64,000 nucleotides of DNA from Lineus longissimus (taxonomy: Eukaryota; Nemertea; Pilidiophora; Heteronemertea; Lineidae), in assembly GCF_910592395.1 (NCBI RefSeq), contig NC_088310.1:8067501-8131500 (forward strand). Reading direction: 5' to 3'. Below the pieces are notes generated by a model. That model saw only the letters and a program-made list of their open reading frames with translations. It made no database searches and was not told where the DNA came from. Numbering within the stretch: the first letter of the stretch is position 1; each line of letters opens with the position of its first letter. Shown here piece after piece: positions 45,321 through 58,001 of this stretch. Made by a program: the position numbers and the translations under genes.

Positions 45321-48193
45321 CTACCTGGGAATGAGCATGTTTCGTTCCGTTAGCACTAATTGACCGTCACGAAGAATGAATCGATATTTCAAAACACAGG
45401 AGGTGCCATCAATAACATCTTTTGATGAGACATTGAGCAACACAACGGGTGTTGGACAACACTGACTCGGTTGGAAGACTGTGATTGTTGGTAATTACCA
45501 GACCTTTGTCAGTCTCGCTTTGCTTATAAACCATGCATAGCTGGGTGGGCGACATCTTTATTCAGTGACGACGGCTCCACGATCCACATCATGATTTCTA
45601 GTCGTTCTTCGCCTGAATCGGCATATGTTCCGTTCTGACTTGAAATGTTGTCGATAGATACAATAATAAAGCTCAGCCTTGTAAAAACATGCTTTTTAGC
45701 ACAAAAAGGCTAATTTCATTTATCAAGTCTTTTCCATGAACGAATGAGACGAAAGCGATAAGCGTGGGATCTTTCTATCGCAACAACCACAAACCATATC
45801 GACTCATCAAGGATTAACATTCCGAAATTGGTCTCAAGGTACTATCAACAGACATGACGTTTTTCTATTGGTTGATTGATCGATTTCATTTGATTGATAC
45901 TGAAGATGAGTCTCTTGAACCACAGTCAAGTTCAGGGGTTGTAGGTTCCTCCGAATCGGTCACATCAGAATATCAGAGAAAAAGGAATGTTGTCATTTTC
46001 AAGTGAAAAGCCAACACTCAGTGCTCTTGGTGAACTTTCCGGGTTCAATGCATGCCGCGGATTGGGTCAATCCTAAAGTCTCACCAACACACAACGCCGA
46101 TAGATCGGCATCGTTCTTGATGGGAAGTCTGCTGATATTCGACAGTATCAGGTTGAGATATTGGCGGGTTGAGATATTGACGGGTAAGATCAAGGTTCGG
46201 TAACATCAAAAAGTCTCACGAGAATGTTAGTATCAAAGATCGATGTGTGACTTGTAATCTGTGTCCATATCGGAAGCTATTCTCAGGCTTTATGGTCTAC
46301 AAATTATCGATTAAACAGCGGATTTAGTGCTTATTCTGCGTGACCAATGATTCCTGGCGTACACAAAGAGACGACCCATTTCATTGTGTTCTGGAACACT
46401 TTCTTAATAATCTATCATACAAGCGATCATTCACACATTGTTGATAACGCTCTAAAGTATATGTTCTTTGACAGTAATAGCCTTAGCCGTCAGTCAACTG
46501 TGATATACTGTTGAAACAGATATGTAATGTGTACCAACAAAAAGAAAATGCTCTCCATCAATATGTCTGTCACTTTAGTGGGTTTGGTGCAGTTTGACCT
46601 AAGACATCTTGACCCTCAATGTATTGACATTGCTCAGCTTCCAGATAACGTGCGCCGCGGAGGCTACCGAGGCAATACCGCTGGAGTTCAGTATGAACCC
46701 AAGTCGACGTAAGGTGCACCCTGCCGCTGCATACAGTTGCTTTCAAGCTGTCACAAATATCTTTAAGTATGGAAATAGAATGGGCCCCTGTGGCACCTGT
46801 GACTGGGGGATGGCTCTTATATAGTGAAAATAGTGCCTAGTGCTGATGCATGGAAAACACCAAGGCTTTCGATCATTGAGTGATCTCCGCCAAGCACTGC
46901 GAGTTCCCAGGGCAAACCGATGGGCGGAACGTTAGTTTTCAGTTGAATTTCTCAATATCTTTGCCGTCTTTCTTTGCGGTTTTTACACTGAAAGGACATA
47001 CTTTAACCTTTAAAAGATGCAATTAAGTAACAAAGATATCTTAACGTGCAAGTCAGAAAATTACAGTAATCATATTCGTATTTCCTCTTTGAAAAGATAA
47101 ATATCAGAGCAATGTTTTCGCAACACCTAATCCGATCGAGGGCACGTTTATCGGAAATCATTTATGTTTGTGAAGTTGTGGAAATGAAAAAGCATTTGCA
47201 CTATTTGGTAAAGGAAATAGCCTTTTATCTCATCAATCATTGCAAAGGATTTTACAGGACAAAGTCAATGTATTGGAATGGTACCTCCAGGCAAGCAGTT
47301 TTTCCCACCGAAAACACCATCCTGTCAATGCGGTCTCCAAGTCAGTATAAGCTGCAGGCAATTTGAGATTTGGAAGGCGCCAAGCTTTTTTGTTAAGTAA
47401 CAGTTTATTAAGTATCATAATGATCAGCATGGTGCGATGATAAAGCCCGGTGGCGGTGCTTATCAGGAGCTATCAGAACTCGATGCAACTTCTTCTTCTT
47501 AGCGTTCTTAACTGTTCTTGGCTTATGACACTTAACAAAAACAACTGGAGAAAATGCCTATTTATATGTTTATTGCAAAACCAGATCAGTGAACATATAC
47601 TTATATCCATGCATACAATACGGTATCACATATACAATACGGTATAATACAGGTGATATTTCAATTTCTTTTTTTCGTACGGTAGATATTGTATGACTGG
47701 ACTGCTTTGCCCGTGAGAGTGTGCCCTGCAAGGGCCAGCAAGGCAAATCGGTTTTCAGCTGAACCTCAAAATGAAACTCATGCCGATTTGTCGGTGGTGT
47801 ACAATTATACGTCAATGGAGGAGGGATACCGACGCCACAGTGCCGATAAGAAGAAACTAACTCAAAACAGAATATCGAATTCTTTCTAACAATGAAAACT
47901 ATACTTCACTAACCCAAACCCAGATACAACTTGGCACCAGCAGATTATTTAAAGCACCCAAATACAACTTGACTAAACTGAATAATATCACAACAGTAAC
48001 TTACTTAAAGGGACCCAGATATTGTGAACGATGTCATTTGGTAAACTTTACTTTGGTTGTCTGGGTCCCTAGTAGATGGTGTCCTTCAGAGAGCTACATA
48101 CAGAAAGTTACGTACGTGTGCACGATGGTCGAGATCTCTCTAATGTATCACCACACGTACAATAAGGCTCGTCATAATCAAAGACATTGTCCT

Positions 48194-48305
48194 TGATAGC
48201 ACGAGTACTTTGAAAACACTAAGGCATCTAAATAATTCATGATTTGTCCATGATAGCACGAGTACTTTGAAAACACTAAGGCATCTAAATAATTCATGAT
48301 TTGTG
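48194..48305. repeat. 57-bp tandem duplication 3' of the RING gene
   Basis: Two almost identical copies of a 57-bp unit beginning TGATAGCACGAGTACTTTGA, about 215 bp beyond the stop codon. Possibly in the 3' UTR. Confidence 0.95.
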
Positions 48306-48520
48306 CGTCAACCCTATCTAAGTGTGAACGATGATGACACTATCATTCGCCAAATATATTACGTCATATTACGAACGAAAATCCAAGAGTTTCCTGGTTA
48401 CGTTGATTTGTGACTGATCTAAGATGTCACTGGCATGGAGGTAGTTTGTCCTCTATAAGAAGATGCCCTGACAACAGGTCTAAGTTCTCGTCGTCCTTGT
48501 GTAGGACGGACCTCGTGGTG

Positions 48521-49501
48521 TCATATGGACAGTAGCGTCCCTTGGTTGGCGTTACTGACATGAGCCGATTGGCCGCACGAGTTCGCCGTAATCCTAGCAA
48601 TGTTCCGCATCCAGAGTTGAAAGTGGACCTTCTGGTTGTCCGTAAACCAGTTACTGGCATTCGCTGTCGCAATCAGCATATGCGCGTCGTCAGGAAACTG
48701 ACCAGGCCTGGAGTAATGTTCATAGCATCTCTTGATTGCGCTGAAGATACGGTTCCGGTCAACATACGACGGTTTACGGAGTAAGAATCTTGAGATGAAG
48801 TTTGAGAGTTTGTTGATGGTGTGCGGGGCGTAACCGTACTCGTAATCGGGGTCAAAGTCAACGAATTGTTGCTCTAAAAGCTGATTACGTTTCTCCTGCA
48901 GTTCATCTTTCGTCTTCTTTAGGTCTCTTTCCATTGTCTTATTCTTTGCCTCGGCGCTCTCTAAGTCTCGTTTCATTCGTTTCATTTGGAGTTCCAAACT
49001 AACCACCCTACACGCCAATTCCGATTGCATTGCAGAGCTGCGATACGAGGACCGCGCGTACGGTCCTTCAGGGATGTCGTTGTTGACGACCTCAGCGATA
49101 CCGGCGCAGCCTATCTGATGTCCCGCTAGCTCTATCTTATTCACGGTCACCCCACACCCCGCGCACTCAACAGGGGTATACCCACAGCTCTCAAGATGAG
49201 TCTTCAATTTCTCTAGTCTCATCACAGTAGAACATCCTCTTTCAGAATTCTTACAAGTCACATTCAAACAGTTTATGAGGTTCCTCACTGAGTGTATCGG
49301 TCTGGCCTCTTTAGGTGCCACCCTGGACCGACATTCCGGGCACGTGTTGGTACCAGGGCGAGCCAACCAAGTCTCCAAGCAAGAAAAACAGAAAGAGTGC
49401 CCGCAAGGTGTCAGCACCGCATCCTCCAAGACGGCACTACAAATCGGGCAGACGAGATTCTGGTCAATGTTACACACGAAATGATGAATTCCGAATCCCA
49501 T
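48521..49501 (-). CDS. RING + TRAF-type zinc finger + coiled-coil E3 ligase-like protein (NRDP1/PDZRN type)
   Basis: An uninterrupted 326-residue frame. I chose the ATG at 49501 (MGFGIHHF) because the longer frame starts at GTG, and MG-(F/Y) opens NRDP1 and PDZRN3 too. A C3HC4 RING uses C18, C21, C33, H35, C38, C41, C54 and C57. Two TRAF-type fingers follow: C83-C90-H102-C106 and C113-C116-H128-C132. Residues about 160-213 are a charged coiled coil. Residues about 214-326 form a further domain containing AIKR...LIATANASNW...LWMRNIARI, which may be related to the C-terminal USP8-binding domain of NRDP1. There are no PDZ domains, unlike PDZRN. Family knowledge: such proteins transfer ubiquitin through the RING. 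The substrate here is unknown. Confidence 0.9.
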   Translation of the reverse strand: MGFGIHHFVCNIDQNLVCPICSAVLEDAVLTPCGHSFCFSCLETWLARPGTNTCPECRSRVAPKEARPIHSVRNLINCLNVTCKNSERGCSTVMRLEKLKTHLESCGYTPVECAGCGVTVNKIELAGHQIGCAGIAEVVNNDIPEGPYARSSYRSSAMQSELACRVVSLELQMKRMKRDLESAEAKNKTMERDLKKTKDELQEKRNQLLEQQFVDFDPDYEYGYAPHTINKLSNFISRFLLRKPSYVDRNRIFSAIKRCYEHYSRPGQFPDDAHMLIATANASNWFTDNQKVHFQLWMRNIARITANSCGQSAHVSNANQGTLLSI

Positions 49502-52500
49502 CTTTGTAGCGTATGCCGTCACAAGCTAAATATCAAGTGTTTGCACACACAATATAGATTACGTACTGCTGATATCACGTATTCGCACCCGACACTTTCA
49601 ATAATTCGTCGTTTCCAATAGCAACATATCTCCTTGATTTCCCTGAGGGAAATGTCCCCAGATCTACCATATCAAAGTATCCTTGGATCACTAGAATGCC
49701 TGACATTCGTAGTGGAACTTCCACACACTTGTATATAGCAGAACAGTTTTAATGATCCCACAGCATGAATTATAGTCCTCTATCCTCTAGGAAAACAGCA
49801 AAAGCCAATTGCTGCTGGAGAATTATATTACAATCATTTATGTAGTATCGTGATCTGGGGTAATAACGGTTAATTGCCCTCGATCTGATGACATCGATGT
49901 TCTTGCTGTGACCTTTAACCAACAGCTACGAGATGAGATGCCATGGCGATCAAAACAAAGCAGCAGAGTCTCCAAATGTGGACAGAGTTCATGTAAAGTT
50001 CTTAAATCCTCTTACCTGTTCCCATTGATCCGATTGCGGAGTCCACTAGTGATAAAGACTGTCAGTTCTGACAACTAACACAAAAGATGTCGGTTATACA
50101 GTCAACAGAATTTATCCAATTCCTCGAAAGCAAGCTCCGCTACTGCTGCATAAGTTCATCTGTCTCACCAACAACGAAAGAAATGCACTGCAATATTGAT
50201 AATTGAGCATCAACGAGCCCCAGATTTAGCAACAAACGTCAGTCAGTTTGAGTCATCCACTTCATCCCTGCTCCAAAGAAGATTGGCATACGAACTATGC
50301 ATCAGCTTCTTTCATCAGCATCTCAAGGTGACGAGAGTTGTTTCTACCAGGTGTAAGCCAAAGCTTTTCCCACGGCGAGTCTCGGAGCTTACCAGGTTCC
50401 TACTTGCCTCGATTGCAGGCGATCTATTGATTCTCCACCCAGATGAATGCAGATACCGAGATATGAATGCAGAGACTTCGTTCACCAGTTGCTTTTCTGA
50501 TATTCCTATGCTGATAATCGTAATCAAATATTCTCGAATCGATTGTGCATCATAGTGTAGGAACGAAGATACTGTATACCTTTACCATCTGGTTCGATCC
50601 TCGATATGAGAAGCAGGTAGCCAGTTTAATTGTTGTTGTTGATGATGATGATGATGATTTGCAATATGTTTGCTCTAGTCAGTTATCGATTGTTCATCAT
50701 CATCAGCAGAACAATGTTGTACATTAGTTTCGTCTGCAGAACACTTTGTATTATCACAGTCTGATATAAGGCAAATACCCAATGTATTGTCACTTCATGT
50801 TAGTAAGGTTTCATGTCATGTATAGTCAATTGACCCACTTACATGTACTCCATGATATAAACTCGTAAAAAATTGGCAATGGCAGTTGTTCAAATAGCAG
50901 CAATAATCAAGTGTTTTTGTTAATACAACTTACTGTGCATCTGTCACTCGTTCCTCTTTGGCACTGGAAGGCATGTTACAAATCGACAAATCAAGTTGGA
51001 TCAGTGGTGATAACATCCTCGGAGAAACCGGACCAGCGCTATCCTTTATAGGACCGATGAGATTTCTGTGGTTACCGGTAGTCTTTTCCCCGAACTGTCA
51101 CCGCTAATACTCATTGTTACCGATAACGTTACTAATATCCCTAGTTGTTGCTGTCACTGTTATTCCCTGTTACCGACAACATAACTGGGCTCGCCTTTGC
51201 AAATGATAATACTAGATATGCCACGGTGATGACAGCTCTCCTGAGAATCGAATTTCGTACCGACCAATAGCAGACATTATGATTATGTCCTCTTAATGTT
51301 CGAGAATACAATTCGTTTATAATCGCTCTCTAACTAGTATTTGCTTTATCTACGTGTTGCATTCTAGAATCAATGCCTGGCAGCGAATAATGTGCAAACC
51401 TGTTATCATTACTTGCCGATCGATATGTTCAATAATGTATCAATAGCTGATTAGATCCGGTGATGTACCAACATGATCCAGAGAATAGATTGTTTCTAGC
51501 ATTACTGACGAATCCCTATTTTTAGCAGACGGACAGTTTGACTGCAGCAGACGTGGAGATGGTTGTCAACAAACCAGTATTATTCCAGAATATGCGATAA
51601 GTCCAGAGAAATCAGAGTACTCCGTTGCATTTTGTGATTCATTTTCAGCAATAAACAAAAATAATGCGCTCTATCAATGATCACATCTAATGCTGGATGC
51701 GCCCGAGTCAACCTCTTCCATTATTTGTCATTATCAGCAATCACTTAACCAAGTATGAAAAGTCCTCATGATTCAAACGTTTTCTCAATGGTTCATGACT
51801 TCTGAAGATTAATTGTCCGACTTTTACGTTTAAACACTCTTTGCAGCGCAACAAATGGTCGAATTGAAAGAAAATTTGTTCTGAATGCGTTTTTGGTATG
51901 ATCCTGCTCACCTTTACGACGCGCAATGCAAGTATAATTCAAAGTTCAAAATAAACTTTCAAAGCAGCATGTGTGAACTACACAGCCAGACGACAGCTTT
52001 GACGATAGTTGTGATAATCCAACAAGATTGAGAACAGCATGAATGCTATCGAAAAACCGCACAATGGCAACGTTTTTTTCTGTACTACTCCACGTGTCCT
52101 TCAATGAGGCTCGGCTTACACCCGCTTTGTCGTGATCAGACAAATAAAATATCTCCGCGATTCCCCCGATACTCTCAAACTGCACCTCCGTTCTAAAAAA
52201 ACTTTTCCGATTACATGTCTTCAAACAACGATATGTGGCACGAATGATCCATTCGCGGTCTCAACTGTTCACTCTTCACTTTTGACCAGGGGATGTCGTG
52301 CAGATAAGTCGTCTGCTGTTAAAATGTCACATCGTCATGACCAAACAAGTCCAAATGTCAAAAAACCTCAGGCGATTCCATTAAAACATCCATGTTAGGA
52401 TGGCGATTTATCCACAGTGTGAAGAAGGATCATATCCCAAGGTCCACGCAGACGATATCACGACATTGACGTCTGCTTTTCTTCGATTCTCTGCCTGGGC

Positions 52501-53272
52501 ACCGCACCTTGCTTACGGCCAAACAAATCAGACATCGAGATCGCGAGCGGTTTTTACCTTCCAATATCAACAAAGCGCATGCGTTGAGATTTCCCCGATG
52601 GGAATGATCACTCTATACATTGTGAAACACCTCCGGGATATTTATCAACGTATTTATAGTCGAACAAACATACATCGACCAGATATCATTCATAATGCCT
52701 ATATAGTCATCTATTGCAGGTTTTAATAACTAACCCAGAAATCATTTGAAAGATTTCAATCAAAATTTCTCAAACCTATCAAAGGCACCAACAATATTTA
52801 GCCATGATAATCCCTCGCCAGTGTTTTCATTACAAATTTACCTATTGTTGTCTTATGTTGTTCCATTTTATTTGGATCGAACGTTTCATAAAACATTTCG
52901 GCAGCATGATAAGTGTTCCGTGTTTTCAGCAGTTGTATGGTAAAATTAACGGGTATGAATATCATATGTCTCATGAGGTCATGCTCTCCCCAAGGGTCGT
53001 TTTTCGGGCAAAGACATAACATCTGCGGGAGGTGAAGCTTTTCTAAAATTCTAAGACTTTTTTTCTTCCCAATTAGCGGTAATTGGGCATTTTATTCATC
53101 GCATCGTATCTTGCCATGGTGTAAGCTGGCAAATTTAAGTCACGCATTAATTCCGGTAACATTTTACGATTAAGTCATATAAGTAGTAAGGCATGTTGTT
53201 TATGGGGATTCGTTAAAAATAGATTCTAGGCGGGAAATTCAACAAAAATTCTCAAATAGATAACAGAGGGCG
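49502..53272. other. Intergenic region between the RING gene and the satellite block
   Basis: The part next to 49501 must hold the RING gene's 5' UTR and promoter, but no clear core promoter element is visible. A short GAT run lies near 50640. Reading frames are short and not recognisable. Confidence 0.5.
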
Positions 53273-53689
53273 CTTTAATCAGCGGGGAATTTGTTGAGAA
53301 ATAGTTTTCAAATGGATAAAAGATGACGCTTCAATCGGCGCAGCGGGAAATTCAAATATTGAAGTGACAACAGCCCATACTACCACAAGATGGCGTCGGT
53401 ACGATTGATCTCTTTTTAAATATTTAGGGTGGCCTTTAGAAAGGCCTTTTTTGGTCCTATTGTTTTTGTTTGGAAGGGTAGCCCTTCACACGAACTTTGG
53501 AAGATGGTCTTTGTGAAGCAGATACCAGGTTGTTGGCCGCTTCGAAGAATCGACTTCTGCATGTCTGTAGCAGGAACCAAGCATCGGGAGTAACCTCTAA
53601 CATAGTGATGTTGAAGCTGTCTCTTCGCACCTGACATACTCGATCATGCTTCCATCCATTGTGTCGAAGATTTGCTGATAGAATTATTA
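53273..53689. repeat. Left arm of the inverted repeat flanking the satellite array
   Basis: About 417 bp that recur in reverse complement at 60280-60715, e.g. GATGGAAGCATGATCGAGTA in the right arm against TACTCGATCATGCTTCCATC here. The outer end has CTTTAATCAGCGGG and CAAATGGATAAAAGATG motifs, partly repeated just outside (GCGGGAAATTCAACAAA near 53230). The copies differ by substitutions and small indels, so this is an old duplication. Confidence 0.9.
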
Positions 53690-53876
53690 CTCCCATGCAG
53701 GTGTTCATTTCTGGTTGGCAGTTCTTGTGTACAAACTTGGCCGACTCAATGACGCTCTTGGGTAGAGTAAAGATTGGTTTTTGGTAGAGGTCTTCATCCT
53801 GGAGCTTCCAATACTTGGTCGGGTCCAATTCTTCTAGATGTGTGTAACCACTGTCGATGATGTAGCGCTTAGAGTG
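53457..53876 (-). pseudogene. Unidentified coding-like fragment in the left arm
   Basis: 139 codons are open between stops with no usable upstream ATG. It includes HLEELDPTKYWKLQDEDLYQ, SAKFVHKNCQPEMN, HNGWKHDRVCQVRRDSFNIT and MLEVTPDAWFLLQTC. The right-arm copy keeps RRDSFNITMLEVTPDAWFLL in one frame but is broken by stops and a shift. Conservation of the protein more than the DNA suggests a former gene or exon. Family unknown. Confidence 0.5.
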
Positions 53877-53902
53877 TTAGACCGTGGTTCGGCTGGTCAC
53901 GG
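53862..53902 (+). repeat. Truncated tRNA-like remnant at the left edge of the array
   Basis: TGTAGCGCTTAGAGTGTTAG plus GGTTCGGCTGGTCACGG matches the 5' half of the tRNA-like segment in each monomer. It stops before the B box and joins monomer sequence directly. Confidence 0.85.
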
Positions 53903-54423
53903 TATACTACAGAATGAGGAGGTGCACAGAAGGGAATTCGAAAACTAGTCATCTTGGTTACCTAGATCCGAAAACTTAATTTGTCCCTTCAAATCACAGC
54001 CGGCACAGTGAGCAACGGCAGAATGGATTCCAAGAGAATCGACCCGAACTTAAGAACAAATCCGCCATGTAGCTGACATCATTGGCGCCGAAAAACTATT
54101 TCTTTTGACCCTGTTGACCTCGATTCTCAAAACTTTTTCAAAAAGTCCATTCAAACGTAAAATCAACTGCAAGCATTATCTTTTATATCACTGAGGTATA
54201 TAAATACGATATATTGAGAAAAATATGTACAACTATCGAAATATAAGATTACTTGGAACTATTTCGGCGAATCACTCTGCCACCTGCGCGAACTAGTCAC
54301 AATTGCGGCGCATTTTCAATATGGCGACGATTTGAATGGTATTAGAGGGATGTCATCTAGTCATGGATCACCTGGCTCGTTGATAACAGGCAAATAAAAT
54401 CTCCACGTGAACATGAAAGCCTT

Positions 54424-54494
54424 GACGGTATAGCGCTTAGAGCGTTCGACCGTGGTTCGGCTGGTCACGGGTTCGACTCCCGTTGAATCTGCCA
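54424..54494 (+). other. tRNA-like Pol III element, monomer 1 (type A)
   Basis: TATAGCGCTTAGAGCG resembles an A box/D arm lacking about five D-loop bases. ACGGGTTCGACTCCCGT is a perfect T arm with B box, followed by an encoded CCA-like GCCA and then T-runs. An anticodon-like arm would have loop GTGGTTC (GGT). The 5' and 3' acceptor strands do not pair, so it is not a normal tRNA. Confidence 0.7.
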
Positions 54495-55596
54495 CATTTT
54501 TTTCTCTTTTTTTCTTCATTATCTTGTTATCTATTCATTCGTGTTCATGTTATTATTTTCATTATTATCATTGTCATTATTATATCTTGAAGAAAACCAC
54601 CGAAACAAACCTTTTCAAACTGCAGCACGCACTGGTTCCGTGCGTTCGAGTACTTCCGAGGATGATTCGTATCGGCAGCAAGATTTCTCGAGGCTACATT
54701 GGGGTGGAAAAGTATTTCTGCCAGACCGTGACTTCTCCAATCAGAATTAGTTAAAGGGCATTCTGAGATTCAGGCTTTTTATACTCCTTCGTCATATCGA
54801 GAGGGGGAGTAGATTAAAAACCATTGCTGCCAGGATGTTTAAAGGGGATCGCCGTTCATTCACATATATTTACTGGAGTACCGGTCCGGAAGTGGAGTGT
54901 ATCATTTTCATTCAAGCGACGACCAATGTATACGGGTAGACGGCGTGAGCCTTTAAAAAATCACCAACTGCAATAAAGATCTCACCAAAACAGAATGTAA
55001 CTGTTGGCCTTAGATTTGCAAGACATATCCAAACCACCTCACAACACTTGCAAAATCATTATTAGAGAAAATAAGTATGCTACAGAATGAGGAGGTGCAC
55101 GGAAGGGAATTCGGAAACTAGTCATCTTGGTTACCTAGATCCGAAAACCTAATTTGTCCCTTCAAATGACAGCCGGCACAGTGAGCAACGGCAGAATGGA
55201 TTCCAAGAGAATCGACCCGAACTTAAGAACAAATCCGCCATGTCACTGACATCATTGGCGCCGAAAAACTATTTCTTTTGACCCTGTTGACCTCGATTCT
55301 CAAAACTTTTTCAAAAAGTCCATTCAAACGTAAAATCAACTGCAAGCATTATCTTTTATATCACTGAGGTATATAAATACGATATATTGAGAAAAATATG
55401 TACAACTATCGAAATATAAGATTACTTGGAACTATTTCGGCGAATCACTCTGCCACCTGCGCGAACTAGTCACAATTGCGGCGCGTTTTCAATATGGCGA
55501 CGATTTGAATGGTATTAGAGGGATGTCATCTTGTCATGGATCACCTGGCTCGTTGATAACAGGCAAATAAAATCTCCACGTGAATATGAAAGCCTT

Positions 55597-55667
55597 GACG
55601 GTTTAGCGCTTAGAGTGTTCGACCGTGGTTTGGCTGGTCACGGGTTCGACTCCCGTTGAATCTGCCA
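55597..55667 (+). other. tRNA-like Pol III element, monomer 2 (type B)
   Basis: As in type A, but with TTTAGCGC, GTGTTCG and GGTTTGG. The T arm/B box and T-runs are intact. Confidence 0.7.
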
Positions 55668-56757
55668 CATTTTTTTCTCTTTTTTTCTTCATTATCTTGT
55701 TATCTAATTCATTCGTGTTCATGTTATTATTTTCATTATTATCATTGTCATTATTATATCTGGAAGAAAACCACCGAAACAAACCTTTTCAAACTGCAGC
55801 ACGCACTGGTTCCGTGCGTTCGAGTACTTCCGAGAATGATTCGTATCGGCAGCAAGATTTCTCGAGGCTACATTGGGGTGGAAAAGTATTTCTGTCAGAC
55901 CGTGACTTCTCCAATCAGAATTAGTTAAAGGGCATTCTGAGATTCAGGCTTTTTATACTCCTTCGTCATATCGAGAGGGGGAGTAGATTAAAAACCATTG
56001 CTAAGGGGATCGCCGTTCATTCACATATATTTACTGGAGTACCGGTCCGGAAGTGGAGTGTATCATTTTCATTCAAGCGACGACCAATGTATACGGGCAG
56101 ACGGCGTGAGCCTTTAGAAAATCACCAACTGCAATAAAGATCTCACCAAAACAGAATGTAACTGTTGGCCTTATATTTGCAAGACATATCCAAACCACCT
56201 CACAACACTTGCAAAATCATTATTAGAGAAAATAAGTATGCTACAGAATGAGGAGGTGCACGGAAGGGAATTCGAAAACTAGTCATCTTGGTTACCTAGA
56301 TCCGAAAACCTAATTTGTCCCTTCAAATGACAGCCGGCACAGTGAGCAACGGCAGAATGGATTCCAAGAGAATCGACCCGAACTTAAGAACAAATCCGCC
56401 ATGTAGCTGACATCATTGGCGCCGAAAAACTATTTCTTTTGACCCTGTTGACCTCGATTCTCAAAACTTTTTCAAAAAGTCCATTCAAACGTAAAATCAA
56501 CTGCAAGCATTATCTTTTATATCACTGAGGTATATAAATACGATATATTGAGAAAAATATGTACAACTATCGAAATATAAGATTACTTGGAACTATTTCG
56601 GCGAATCACTCTGCCACCTGCGCGAACTAGTCACAATTGCGGCGCATTTTCAATATGGCGACGATTTGAATGGTATTAGAGGGATGTCATCTAGTCATGG
56701 ATCACCTGGCTCGTTGATAACAGGCAAATAAAATCTCCACGTGAACATGAAAGCCTT

Positions 56758-56828
56758 GACGGTATAGCGCTTAGAGCGTTCGACCGTGGTTCGGCTGGTC
56801 ACGGGTTCGACTCCCGTTGAATCTGCCA
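56758..56828 (+). other. tRNA-like Pol III element, monomer 3 (type A)
   Basis: Reads the same as monomer 1, displaced by 2,334 bp. Confidence 0.7.
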
Positions 56829-57930
56829 CATTTTTTTCTCTTTTTTTCTTCATTATCTTGTTATCTATTCATTCGTGTTCATGTTATTATTTTCATTATT
56901 ATCATTGTCATTATTATATCTTGAAGAAAACCACCGAAACAAACCTTTTCAAACTGCAGCACGCACTGGTTCCGTGCGTTCGAGTACTTCCGAGGATGAT
57001 TCGTATCGGCAGCAAGATTTCTCGAGGCTACATTGGGGTGGAAAAGTATTTCTGCCAGACCGTGACTTCTCCAATCAGAATTAGTTAAAGGGCATTCTGA
57101 GATTCAGGCTTTTTATACTCCTTCGTCATATCGAGAGGGGGAGTAGATTAAAAACCATTGCTGCCAGGATGTTTAAAGGGGATCGCCGTTCATTCACATA
57201 TATTTACTGGAGTACCGGTCCGGAAGTGGAGTGTATCATTTTCATTCAAGCGACGACCAATGTATACGGGTAGACGGCGTGAGCCTTTAAAAAATCACCA
57301 ACTGCAATAAAGATCTCACCAAAACAGAATGTAACTGTTGGCCTTAGATTTGCAAGACATATCCAAACCACCTCACAACACTTGCAAAATCATTATTAGA
57401 GAAAATAAGTATGCTACAGAATGAGGAGGTGCACGGAAGGGAATTCGGAAACTAGTCATCTTGGTTACCTAGATCCGAAAACCTAATTTGTCCCTTCAAA
57501 TGACAGCCGGCACAGTGAGCAACGGCAGAATGGATTCCAAGAGAATCGACCCGAACTTAAGAACAAATCCGCCATGTCACTGACATCATTGGCGCCGAAA
57601 AACTATTTCTTTTGACCCTGTTGACCTCGATTCTCAAAACTTTTTCAAAAAGTCCATTCAAACGTAAAATCAACTGCAAGCATTATCTTTTATATCACTG
57701 AGGTATATAAATACGATATATTGAGAAAAATATGTACAACTATCGAAATATAAGATTACTTGGAACTATTTCGGCGAATCACTCTGCCACCTACGCGAAC
57801 TAGTCACAATTGCGGCGCGTTTTCAATATGGCGACGATTTGAATGGTATTAGAGGGATGTCATCTTGTCATGGATCACCTGGCTCGTTGATAACAGGCAA
57901 ATAAAATCTCCACGTGAATATGAAAGCCTT

Positions 57931-58001
57931 GACGGTTTAGCGCTTAGAGTGTTCGACCGTGGTTTGGCTGGTCACGGGTTCGACTCCCGTTGAATCTGCC
58001 A
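57931..58001 (+). other. tRNA-like Pol III element, monomer 4 (type B)
   Basis: Reads the same as monomer 2, displaced by 2,334 bp. Confidence 0.7.

Larger units (their letters stand above)
30034..48193. other. Gene-poor region, mostly repeats and unassigned sequence
   Basis: Apart from the elements listed separately, I see no conserved coding region in about 18 kb. Reading frames are short, lack recognisable domains and often overlap repeats. Weak exon-like pieces are listed as candidates. Confidence 0.5.

Noticed and set aside
54452-54754. Recurrent 100-, 90- and 69-residue frames in each satellite monomer
   Set aside because: They run through the tRNA-like segment and T-rich tract, differ in frame between A and B units and encode low-complexity FFSLFFFIILL-type sequence. 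They follow from the repeat, not from selection on a protein.
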